DNA from: JASJBU01 sp965372385
Lineage (GTDB): Bacteria; Pseudomonadota; Gammaproteobacteria; Chromatiales; Chromatiaceae
Assembly (NCBI GenBank): GCA_965372385.1
Contig: CBDVCD010000154.1
Location: 1 to 8,009, forward strand
DNA length: 8,009 bases
Reading direction: 5' to 3'
The notes under the pieces were generated by a model. That model made no database searches, had not been told where the DNA came from, and saw only the letters and a program-made list of their open reading frames with translations. Shown here one piece after another: positions 1-7,086 of this stretch. The first letter of the stretch is position 1; every line of letters begins with the position of its first letter. A program made the position numbers and the translations under genes.

Positions 1-307
1 ATTGATGGAGCACTAGGCCGGTGAGACGGTTCCAATGCGACTTATCCAATTTGACCCGACCATGGAATCACCTTCAGCAGCTATAAGATAAGATCACTGA
101 GGTGTCCGGTATGCGTGAGCCACATCCTATGGTTCGTCCTTATTCTTCAGGCCGTGAATTGAAACTAAACTTTGTCTGCTTAACACCATCAGTAAAGGAG
201 CGCCTTGCCTAAAGCCGTACACCAGGAAGCAAATGCATTGATTGTGAAATTTCAGATCTGGAAAAGAGAGACCTCTAATTTGCTCCCTTTTCCGGCAGCC
301 ATTCAAC
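1..307. other. Non-coding 3' flank of the operon
   Basis: No convincing gene is visible in this stretch. It lies downstream of the last operon gene (stop at 308-310). It looks more AT-rich than the coding blocks. The only open frames are short, have no ribosome binding site and match no family I recognise; one of 74 codons on the minus strand runs into the tail of the 308-760 gene and is a shadow. The single structured element is the hairpin at 260-293, described separately. A very short minus-strand open stretch (about 64 to the edge) could be the start of a gene beyond the window, but it has no clear start codon. Confidence 0.6.
260..293 (-). terminator. Terminator-like hairpin after the operon
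   Basis: Read on the minus strand, GGAAAAGGGAG (293-283) can pair with CTCTCTTTTCC (270-260). This is an 11-bp stem with one G-U wobble and a 12-nt loop. It starts about 14 nt after the stop codon of the last gene, which is where an operon terminator would sit. It lacks a run of U after the stem, and the 3' arm ends in CC, so it is not a textbook intrinsic terminator. It could instead be a 3'-end stabilising stem or act with Rho. The pairing is seen directly; the role is inferred. Confidence 0.35.
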
Positions 308-760
308 TTACTTGGCCAAATAGTGAATACCACCAAAGTGTTTTTCCCCATCTGAGTCCTTGAACAACACCATCAACTGGTATTTACCGACCTGGCCCAG
401 GTCATAACCCGCCATATACCAGTCCCCCATCTTCATCAGCATCTTGCTGCTCTCGTTGCTGTCAGGGAAGATCACCTTGGTGTTGGCGACGATATCGTTC
501 ATCACCTGGCCATCCTTCTCTACCTTGATCATCAGGTTGTGGCTGCCACCGTGTTGCATGCCGGCATTGGCTGGCATCACGTGGAAACTGACGCTGTGGC
601 CGTCGATCTGCGTCTTCTCCAGGAACATCTTCGGCTGCGCCGCCATGTTGCCATGACTGCTGTGATCCATGGCGGTGTGATTGTGGCTCATCTCGGCATA
701 GCCGGCGACGGCAACACCGCTCAGGATGGCAAAGGTCAGGCTCTTTAAGACTTTTTTCAT
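308..760 (-). CDS. Exported His/Met-rich probable copper-binding protein (YtkA/FixH-like)
   Basis: A 150-residue protein predicted to be periplasmic. Residues 1-22 form a signal peptide (KK near the start, hydrophobic stretch, then AGYA before the cleavage site). Residues 24-45 hold a linker rich in Met and His (M24, H26, H28, M31, H33, H36, M39, M45) that could ligate copper or silver. The remainder (about 46-150) has the spacing of a small beta-sandwich of the YtkA/FixH type, with further Met residues (M107, M109, M111, M116) and H141/H146. The start at 760 is chosen over an upstream in-frame start at 931 because the signal peptide begins here and GGAG lies about 9 nt upstream. It is the last gene of the cus cluster, 175 bp after cusA with a palindrome between. 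It is not CusF: the W-x-x-M-x-M pattern of CusF is absent. A role as a periplasmic metal chaperone or scavenger is inference from composition and context. Confidence 0.8.
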   Translation of the reverse strand: MKKVLKSLTFAILSGVAVAGYAEMSHNHTAMDHSSHGNMAAQPKMFLEKTQIDGHSVSFHVMPANAGMQHGGSHNLMIKVEKDGQVMNDIVANTKVIFPDSNESSKMLMKMGDWYMAGYDLGQVGKYQLMVLFKDSDGEKHFGGIHYLAK

Positions 761-814
761 GTTGTGTCTCCACTCGTTTAAGCCAGGTAAAAGGATCGTG
801 TTAATCAGTGGTTT

Positions 815-885
815 GTCGGGTTTACGATGCGCACACAGCATTGTGCAACATATAAAATATTGTTCTGTTGCGCATCTAACCCGAC
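815..885. repeat. REP-like nested palindrome
   Basis: A 71-bp imperfect palindrome between cusA and the last gene. The outer arms are 815-833 and 869-885. They pair as GTCGGGTT plus GATGCGCA (8 + 8 bp) around a 3-against-1 nt internal loop. The central 35 nt can fold into two further small hairpins: GCAACA/TGTTGC (845-850 with 866-871) and GCACA/TGTGC (831-835 with 842-846). Each shares three bases with an outer arm, so the inner and outer folds partly compete. The outer sequence, with flanking GTAG on one side, resembles the GTCGGGTTA/TAACCCGAC repeats I recall as scattered in many gammaproteobacterial genomes; that comparison is from memory. The element starts about 50 nt after the cusA stop and could stabilise the cusCBA transcript or reduce read-through into the 308-760 gene. 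Confidence 0.7.
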
Positions 886-935
886 CTACGTGTAGTGTGC
901 TAAAGGTTATTTCCAAAAACTCCAAGTTCATTCAA

Positions 936-3900
936 TCAGACTTCGCTATTTTTCAGTAGCTCCTCCGCTTCCTCGACGGTTCCGCTGGAATAGAAGCGTT
1001 CATTGAACTGCAATACCAGACCGTATATCACTGGTAGCACCAGCATGCAAAGTACCGTGACGCTCACCATGCCGCCCACCATCGGGGCGGCAATGCGTTG
1101 CATCACCTCGGAGCCGGTACCGGTGCCCCAAAGGATCGGCAGCAGGCCGGCGATGATGGCGGTGGCGGTCATGGCGATGGGGCGCACCCGCTCCGACGTG
1201 CCCTGGAGTACCGCCTCCATCAGTTCGCCCTTGCTCAGACACCCTGTACCACCCCGCGTGGTTCGCTGGTGGCGCGCTTCAGCCACGGCCTGATCGATAA
1301 AGGTCAGCACCAGGATGCCGATCTCCGCCGCCACCCCGGCCAGAGCGATGAAGCCTACGATTACGGCCACCGAGAGGTTGAATCCGTACCAATAAATCAG
1401 CCAGATGCCGCCGATCAGCCCGAAGGGGATGGAGAGCATCACCACCAGCGGCGAGCTGAGGTTGCCGAAGTTGAAATAGAGCAGCAGAAAGATGATCAAC
1501 AGGGTCGCCGGCACCACGATGCGCAGCCGCTCCTCGGCCCGCTCCATGTATTCGAACTGCCCCGACCACACCAGGGCATAACCCGGCGGGATCTTCACCT
1601 GTTCACGCACGGTTCGTTTGGCCTCGGCCACATAACCGCCAATGTCCGAGGTGCTGATATCCACATAGATCCAGGCATTGGGCCGCGCATCCTCACTCTT
1701 GATCACCGGCGGGCCACGGCGCAGATGGATTTCCGCCACCTGGGCCAGGGGGATGGATTCACCACCGGGGGTCGGAATCAACACCCGCTTGAGCCGTGCC
1801 GGATCGTCACGCAGTTCCCTCGGGTAGCGTACGTTCACCGGATAACGCTCCAGCCCCTCCACCGTGTGGGTGACGTTCATGCCACCGATGGCGGATTGGA
1901 TCACGTCCTGCACATCACCCACAGTGAGCCCGTAACGGGCCGCCGCCTTGCGGTCGATATCGAAGTCGAGATAGTAGCCCCCCACCGCCCGGTCACCGAA
2001 GGCGGAGACCGTATCGGGCACCGTTTTCATGACCCGTTCAATCTCCTTTGACAGGGACTCCAGCACGCCGAGATCCGGCCCGCTGACCTTGATCCCGATG
2101 GGGGTCTTGATGCCGGTGGAGAGCATATCGATACGCGTCTTGATCGGCATGGTCCAACTGTTGGCCAGCCCAGGGAACTTGATCGCCGCGTCCATCTCTT
2201 TCATCAGTTCCTTGGTGGTCTTGGACGGATCGGGCCACTCCTCCCGGGGCTTCAGCCGGATCGTGGTCTCCAGCATCGACAGCGGCGCCGGGTCGGTGGC
2301 GGTCTCGGCCCGTCCCACCTTACCAAAAACCGAAGCCACCTCCGGGAAGGTGTAGATGATCTTGTCGGTCTGCTGCAACAGCTCCTTGGCCTTGGTGATG
2401 GAGATGCCCGGGTAGGTAGTGGGCATGTAGAGGATGTCCCCCTCATCCAGCGGCGGCATGAACTCGCTGCCCAGTTGCTGCAGCGGCTGCAGGGTGAAAC
2501 CCAGCAGCAGCACCGCCCCGGCCAGGGTCAGCCAACGCACCCGGATCGCCAGCGACAAGAGTGGGCGATGCAGCAGATGGAGCAGGCGATTGATGGGGTT
2601 TTTCGCCTCCGAGACGATCTTGCCACGGATAAAAAAGCCCATCAGTACCGGCACCAGGGTCACCGCCAGGATCGCCGAGGCGGCCATGGCGTAGGTCTTG
2701 GTAAAGGCCAGGGGACTGAACAGCCGTCCTTCCTGGGCCTGCAGGGTGAAGACCGGCAGGAAGGAGACGGTGATGATCAGCAGCGAGAAGAACAGCGCCG
2801 GCCCCACCTCACGGGCCGAGTTGCCGATGGCCTGCCAGCGTTCCCGGTCACTCAACTTGTGGCCGTGCCGGTGGGCCATCTGTTCCAGGTGTTTATGGGC
2901 GTTCTCGATCATCACGATGGCGCCGTCCACCATGGCGCCGATGGCGATGGCGATGCCTCCGAGGGACATGATGTTGGCGTTGATGCCCTGGAACTGCATC
3001 ACCATGAAGGCCATCAGTATACCCACCGGCAGGGTCAGGATCGCCACCAGGGCGGAGCGGGCATGTAGCAGGAAGATGATGCAGACCAGGGAGACCACAA
3101 TCGACTCCTCCAGCAGCTTGTGCGCCAGGTTTTCCACCGCCCGTTCGATCAGATCGGCGCGGTCATAGACCGGCACGATCTCCACCCCCTCCGGCAGTCC
3201 CGCCTGCAACTCCTCCAGTTTCTCCCGTACCTTCTGAATGGTAGTCAAGGCGTTTTCACCAAAGCGCATGATCACTACGCCGCCGACGGTCTCACCCTCA
3301 CCATTCAGCTCACCCACGCCACGCCGCAGCTCCGGCCCCAACTGTACCTGGGCGATATCCCGCAGGCGTACCGGGGTTCCCTGGCCGTCCACCGCCACCG
3401 GGATCTCCCGCAGATCGTCCAGGCTCTTGATGTAGCCACGGGCCCGCACCATGTACTCGGTCTCGGTCATCTCCACCAGCCGCCCACCCACGTCGTTGTT
3501 GGAACGCTTGATGGCGTGCTTCACCTTATCCAGGGTGATACCGTAGGCGGCCATGGCATTGGGGTCCACCTCCACCTGGTATTGCTTCACGAAACCGCCG
3601 ATGCTGGCCACCTCCGCCACCCCGGGCACCGTCTGCAGTGGGTAGCGTAGATACCAGTCCTGGATCGAACGCAACTGGGAGAGATCCTGGTTGCCGCTGC
3701 GGTCGACCAGGGCGTATTCATAGACCCAGCCGACCCCGGTGGCATCCGGTCCCAGGGTGGGATTGACCCCGTCCGGCAGCCGGCTGGTGACATAGTTGAG
3801 CTGCTCCAGCACCCGGGAACGGGCCCAGTAGAGGTCGGTCCCATCCTCGAAGATGATGTAGACAAAGGAGAGCCCGAAGAAGGAGTAGCCCCGCACCGTC

Positions 3901-4139
3901 TTGGCATAAGGCACCGAGAGCATGGCGGTGGTCAGCGGATAGGTGACCTGTTCCTCCACCACCTTGGGCGCCTGACCCGGAAACTCGCTAAAGACGATCA
4001 CCTGCACGTCGGACAGATCCGGGATGGCATCCAGCGGGGTCTGTTTCACCGCCCAGATGCCCGCCGCCAGCAGCAACAGGCTGCTGAGAATGATCAGAAA
4101 GCGGTTGCGCAGGGAGCCGTCGATGATCGACTCGATCAT
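936..4139 (-). CDS. cusA: CusA-type Cu(I)/Ag(I) efflux RND pump
   Basis: Inner-membrane proton-driven heavy-metal RND transporter (HME family), 1067 residues against 1047 in E. coli CusA. It exports Cu(I)/Ag(I) through the adaptor and outer-membrane factor encoded upstream. Layout: TM1 near 12-32, porter half about 40-335, TM helices about 340-555, second porter half about 570-865, last helices about 870-1045. The TM4 motif GAMVDGAIVMIENAHK (D405) is of the Cu/Ag type. The cleft methionines M572, M622 and M672 match the E. coli triad M573/M623/M672. Relay methionines M391, M485, M754 and M1013 match M391/M486/M755/M1009. D405 and E939 of the proton relay are present. The third relay residue, K984 in E. 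coli, is I988 here, in RVRPIAMT, after a 4-residue insertion. The start overlaps the cusB stop by 4 bp (ATGA) and has GGAGG about 9 nt upstream, so translation is coupled. The assignment is firm; metal specificity is inferred from the motifs. Confidence 0.95.
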   Translation of the reverse strand: MIESIIDGSLRNRFLIILSSLLLLAAGIWAVKQTPLDAIPDLSDVQVIVFSEFPGQAPKVVEEQVTYPLTTAMLSVPYAKTVRGYSFFGLSFVYIIFEDGTDLYWARSRVLEQLNYVTSRLPDGVNPTLGPDATGVGWVYEYALVDRSGNQDLSQLRSIQDWYLRYPLQTVPGVAEVASIGGFVKQYQVEVDPNAMAAYGITLDKVKHAIKRSNNDVGGRLVEMTETEYMVRARGYIKSLDDLREIPVAVDGQGTPVRLRDIAQVQLGPELRRGVGELNGEGETVGGVVIMRFGENALTTIQKVREKLEELQAGLPEGVEIVPVYDRADLIERAVENLAHKLLEESIVVSLVCIIFLLHARSALVAILTLPVGILMAFMVMQFQGINANIMSLGGIAIAIGAMVDGAIVMIENAHKHLEQMAHRHGHKLSDRERWQAIGNSAREVGPALFFSLLIITVSFLPVFTLQAQEGRLFSPLAFTKTYAMAASAILAVTLVPVLMGFFIRGKIVSEAKNPINRLLHLLHRPLLSLAIRVRWLTLAGAVLLLGFTLQPLQQLGSEFMPPLDEGDILYMPTTYPGISITKAKELLQQTDKIIYTFPEVASVFGKVGRAETATDPAPLSMLETTIRLKPREEWPDPSKTTKELMKEMDAAIKFPGLANSWTMPIKTRIDMLSTGIKTPIGIKVSGPDLGVLESLSKEIERVMKTVPDTVSAFGDRAVGGYYLDFDIDRKAAARYGLTVGDVQDVIQSAIGGMNVTHTVEGLERYPVNVRYPRELRDDPARLKRVLIPTPGGESIPLAQVAEIHLRRGPPVIKSEDARPNAWIYVDISTSDIGGYVAEAKRTVREQVKIPPGYALVWSGQFEYMERAEERLRIVVPATLLIIFLLLYFNFGNLSSPLVVMLSIPFGLIGGIWLIYWYGFNLSVAVIVGFIALAGVAAEIGILVLTFIDQAVAEARHQRTTRGGTGCLSKGELMEAVLQGTSERVRPIAMTATAIIAGLLPILWGTGTGSEVMQRIAAPMVGGMVSVTVLCMLVLPVIYGLVLQFNERFYSSGTVEEAEELLKNSEV

Positions 4140-5659
4140 GGTTTGCCGCCTCCATCCAGGGTGAGGCCGCCCATATCCAGCTCACCGGCAGCACCGCTGT
4201 CGAGACGCATCTCATCCATCGACATGCCCTGCATATCCATATCACCAGCGGATTGATCCCCCTTGGCCGCCTCGATCATCTTGGCGGTTGCCTCGCGCAA
4301 CTTGGATTCGGAATCGATCAGAAACAGGGCGGAGGAGACCACTTCCTCGCCGGCCTTCACCCCATCGAGGATCTGCACCCAGCCGCCGCTGCTCTGGCCC
4401 AGAGTCACCTCCCGCGGCTCAAACTTGCCCGGCCCGCGCACCACGAAGACCTGCTCCCGTTCACCGGAGCGTACGATCGCCTCATCCGGCACCACCACCG
4501 CAGCTTTCTGCAACCCGGTTTTCAGGGTCACGTCGGCGAACATATCCGGCTTCAGCGCCAGTTCCGGGTTATCCAGCTCCAGGCGCACCTTGATGGTACG
4601 GGTCCTCGCCTCCGCATAGGGATAGATATAGGTGACGGGGCCCTCGAAGACCCTGCCCGGCATGCTCTTCAGGGTTACCTGCGCCTTATCTCCGATATGC
4701 ACCGAGGGCAGTTCATATTCGTAGATATCGACCTGCACCCACACCTTGGAGAGATCAGCAAGACGGTAGAGTTCACTCTTGGGGGTCACGTACTCCCCCT
4801 CGCTCACACTCAGCTGCATCACGATACCGTCGAAGGGAGAATGAACATGTAGCGCCTTGAACGGTTTACCGCTCTGTTCCAATTCCCGGATCTGGTGTTC
4901 CGGCACATCCAACAACTGTAGCCGTTCACGGGAGATCTCCGCCATTTGGCGGGCGCCTTCCCGGATATCGGGATACTCGCTCTCACCCAGTGTCTTCAGA
5001 TTGCGTAGCGCCAACAGATATTCATGCTGACTGCTGACCAGCTTGGGGGAGTAGATGGAGAAAAGAATGTCGTCCTTCCTCACCGGTTCTCCCGTCTTGT
5101 TGATGAAGAGTTTCTCGATCCACCCTTCGGTCTTGGGATGTAGCCGGGTGACACGGGTCTCGTCGGCAATCACCCGGCCCAGGGCCCGCACCGTGCTCGA
5201 GAACTCCTGGCGCTTGGCCTTCACTGTGCGTACACCAATATTCTGCACGCTCACTGGGTCGATCCGCACCGTGCCAGGAGGCTCGTCCGCTGCCCCGTCA
5301 TCATCGGCGTAGACTGGCAGGTAGTCCATGCCCATCTCATCCTTGGCGAATACCGGCGAGGTGATGGCGGGGTTCATGGGATTGCGCCAGAAGAGCACCT
5401 TTTTCTCCGCTTTGGGCTCATCGGCGTAGACCGGCAGGTAGTCCATGCCCATCTCATCCTTGGTGAACACCGGCGAAGTAATGGCGGGATTCATCGGGTT
5501 GCGCCAGAACAGGGGTTTCCGCCCCTCCTCCCTGGGCGCGGTGTCCACTGTCCCCATCACCGGAAAAGCCCAGGGAATCCGCGACGAATAATGGCTTAAA
5601 ATGCCTGCGCCGACACTGACCAACAGTACGAGAGTAAGGCCGATATAATGTTTATTCAT
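4136..5659 (-). CDS. cusB: CusB-type periplasmic adaptor with duplicated metal-binding domain
   Basis: Membrane-fusion (adaptor) subunit linking the RND pump to the outer-membrane channel, 507 residues, about 100 longer than E. coli CusB. Residues 1-26 form an N-terminal signal/anchor. Two near-identical copies of a Met-type heavy-metal-binding domain follow (about 48-81 and 87-120), each with FWRNPMNPAITSPVF and DEMGMDYLPVYAD. The Cys residues of the zinc-type version are absent. From about 155 the usual adaptor order follows: beta-barrel strand, lipoyl half, helical hairpin (about 205-265), second lipoyl half (HVHSPFDGIVMQL), beta barrel and membrane-proximal domain to about 455. The last 40 or so residues are a low-complexity tail with six Met (DMDMQGMSMDEM, then DM). 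The start has GGAG 7 nt upstream and overlaps the cusC stop by 8 bp. The extra length comes mainly from the duplicated domain and the tail, which together suggest more metal-handling capacity; that functional reading is inference. Confidence 0.93.
   Translation of the reverse strand: MNKHYIGLTLVLLVSVGAGILSHYSSRIPWAFPVMGTVDTAPREEGRKPLFWRNPMNPAITSPVFTKDEMGMDYLPVYADEPKAEKKVLFWRNPMNPAITSPVFAKDEMGMDYLPVYADDDGAADEPPGTVRIDPVSVQNIGVRTVKAKRQEFSSTVRALGRVIADETRVTRLHPKTEGWIEKLFINKTGEPVRKDDILFSIYSPKLVSSQHEYLLALRNLKTLGESEYPDIREGARQMAEISRERLQLLDVPEHQIRELEQSGKPFKALHVHSPFDGIVMQLSVSEGEYVTPKSELYRLADLSKVWVQVDIYEYELPSVHIGDKAQVTLKSMPGRVFEGPVTYIYPYAEARTRTIKVRLELDNPELALKPDMFADVTLKTGLQKAAVVVPDEAIVRSGEREQVFVVRGPGKFEPREVTLGQSSGGWVQILDGVKAGEEVVSSALFLIDSESKLREATAKMIEAAKGDQSAGDMDMQGMSMDEMRLDSGAAGELDMGGLTLDGGGKP
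5301..5509 (-). repeat. Tandem 92-bp direct repeat inside cusB
   Basis: Two copies, 5301-5392 and 5418-5509, with a period of 117 bp (39 codons) and a 25-bp spacer. By eye they differ at 8 of 92 positions. Only one difference changes the protein (Ala against Thr in FAKDE/FTKDE); the others are silent. The repeat encodes the duplicated Met-type metal-binding domain at the adaptor N-terminus. Frame preservation and mostly silent divergence suggest a duplication kept by selection or by gene conversion between the copies. Confidence 0.9.
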
Positions 5660-6941
5660 GATTTTTCTCCGTGCCGACCGCAGCCAGCAGACGCGCCTCG
5701 GCCTGCTTGGCCTGGCTCAGGGCCTTCCAGTAGGCGATCCGAAAGTTGTTTAATTTGATCTGGGTGCGGACCAGGGTGAGGAAATCCACCTTGTCCACCT
5801 GATAACCGGCAAGCATGGAGGCCACCGCCTGTTCGGTCTGAGGAATGATCCCGTTGCGTAACAGGCGGGCCTGCTCCCGGCCCTGTGCATAGTCCGCCAG
5901 GGCCCCTTCCACCTGTTCACGGACCTTACGCCGCGCATCGTCCAGCGCGTAGCGGGCCTCCATCCGTTCGCTGTTGCGCTGATCCACCTCCCGGTCCTGC
6001 TTGCTGCCCTGGTAGAGCGGGAGGTTGAGACTGACACCGAGGGTGAGAAAATCGCTGCGGGAGGAGCCATCCGGATTCTCCCCGCCCCGCAGGCCATAGG
6101 CCCCCTTGAGGGTGAAATCGGGATAGCTTCCCTTGCGTGACAGCTCCAGCAGGCGATCCGCGGCATCCAGCGCATATTGTTTCATGCTCAGCAGGGGGCG
6201 TCTGGCCAGCGCCTGACGCTGCCACTCCCCGGCAGCATCCAAATCAGCCAATTCAGGGGTCTCGATGTGCTGCAGATCCACCGATAAGTCACCGGGGTGA
6301 TGCATCAGGGCCCGCAGGCGGGCCGCTTCACCGCGACGCATGCCTCGCAGGCGCACCGCACGTTCCAGCTGACCCGAGAGCTCCACCTGTGCCAGCAGTA
6401 CATCCTGCTGCTGCCCCTCGCCCACCCGGTATTTGGCCTGCACCACCTGGACGAAAGAGCGCAACCGCGCCTGGTTGTCCTGCACCGTGTCCAGAGCCCT
6501 ATCCAGGTAGAAGAGATTCCACCAACTGCGCCTCACATCACGCGCCAGCATCAGCCGCGCCTCGATGGCTGCATCCTGCTTGCTCAGAGCCGTCAACCGT
6601 GCTGCCTCCGCACGCAACTCGAGCTTGCCGGACCAAGGCAGTTTCTGGCTGATCCCAACCTGGAATTGTGTCATGGCTTCCTGGGTTGGATCAAAGCTGT
6701 CCAGGGGAAGATTGAGCGCATTGAGGAACAGTAGAGGGTCTGGCAAGGCGCCGACCTGACTCGGCCGCTGGGCGGCAGATTCAGCCCTGGCCTGCACCTC
6801 GGCCAGGCCAGGATTGTCCTGTAGCGCCAGGCTCACCGCCTGCTCGATCGATAAGGTAGCGTCCGCCTGACCGTTCTGCCAGATCAGACCACACACCAGG
6901 AAAAAAGCGAAATGCCCGCGTCGTCGTAAGAAAGAAAACAT
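5652..6941 (-). CDS. cusC: CusC-type TolC-family outer-membrane efflux channel
   Basis: Outer-membrane factor, 429 residues, forming the trimeric exit duct of the CusCBA complex. The N-terminus (MFSFLRRRGHF, hydrophobic core, ADA at 26-28) is a signal peptide, probably cleaved after A28. C17 lies in the hydrophobic core without a proper lipobox, so unlike E. coli CusC this is probably not a lipoprotein. Two OEP repeats follow (about 30-215 and 235-420), rich in long amphipathic helices with the Ala/Gln/Arg/Leu composition of the TolC coiled-coil tunnel. Examples are SIEQAVSLALQDNPGLAEVQ at the start and LNNFRIAYWKALSQAKQAEA near the end. The closing of the second repeat (GYQVDKVDFLTLVRTQ) is typical of metal-type OMFs. 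A weak AGG lies about 10 nt before the start. It is the first of three overlapping genes in the order C-B-A. Family assignment is firm; the name cusC rests on the linked cusB and cusA. Confidence 0.9.
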   Translation of the reverse strand: MFSFLRRRGHFAFFLVCGLIWQNGQADATLSIEQAVSLALQDNPGLAEVQARAESAAQRPSQVGALPDPLLFLNALNLPLDSFDPTQEAMTQFQVGISQKLPWSGKLELRAEAARLTALSKQDAAIEARLMLARDVRRSWWNLFYLDRALDTVQDNQARLRSFVQVVQAKYRVGEGQQQDVLLAQVELSGQLERAVRLRGMRRGEAARLRALMHHPGDLSVDLQHIETPELADLDAAGEWQRQALARRPLLSMKQYALDAADRLLELSRKGSYPDFTLKGAYGLRGGENPDGSSRSDFLTLGVSLNLPLYQGSKQDREVDQRNSERMEARYALDDARRKVREQVEGALADYAQGREQARLLRNGIIPQTEQAVASMLAGYQVDKVDFLTLVRTQIKLNNFRIAYWKALSQAKQAEARLLAAVGTEKNHE

Positions 6942-6977
6942 GAATGAAAACCTACTGCTTGATTTGGGATTGGCAGC

Positions 6978-6992
6978 GGATGGTCTCCATCC
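6978..6992 (-). other. Small perfect hairpin in the cusC leader
   Basis: GGATGG and CCATCC pair perfectly (6 bp) around a 3-nt loop. The hairpin lies about 37 nt upstream of the cusC start, in the 145-nt gap after the small leader gene. No U tract follows, so it is not an intrinsic terminator. It could be incidental or part of a leader structure controlling read-through into cusCBA. The rest of the gap (6942-7086) shows no gene and no other structure I can support; part of it is C/U-rich in the transcript. Confidence 0.3.
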
Positions 6993-7086
6993 CTAAGCAG
7001 ATTCGGGCTGTCCTAGTGGACACCAAGAAGAGAGGGGCGAAGATCCAAAGGCTGCGTTCTGAAGCTCGTCAGACAACAGGGGGATA

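Noticed and set aside
1..66. Short minus-strand open stretch that might be a transposase fragment
   Set aside because: Only about 20 residues, with a stop just upstream and no start codon or recognisable motif.
127..351. Minus-strand open frame of 74 codons overlapping the tail of the last gene
   Set aside because: It overlaps the end of a supported gene in another frame, has no ribosome binding site, and has no recognisable motif.
308..760. Identification of the last gene as CusF
   Set aside because: It is too long and lacks the CusF Trp-Met-Met-His site; the beta-sandwich spacing points to a different family.
761..931. In-frame extension of the last gene to an upstream start at 931 (207 codons)
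   Set aside because: The extension runs through the palindrome at 815-885, and the signal peptide with a good GGAG site begins at 760.
1098..2051. Long plus-strand open frame of 317 codons inside cusA
   Set aside because: It is antisense to a clear RND pump; its composition is a by-product of the GC-rich coding strand and it shows no family features.
2475..3068. Plus-strand open frame of 197 codons inside cusA
   Set aside because: Another antisense shadow; rich in Gln, His, Arg and Asp as expected from reversed GC-rich codons.
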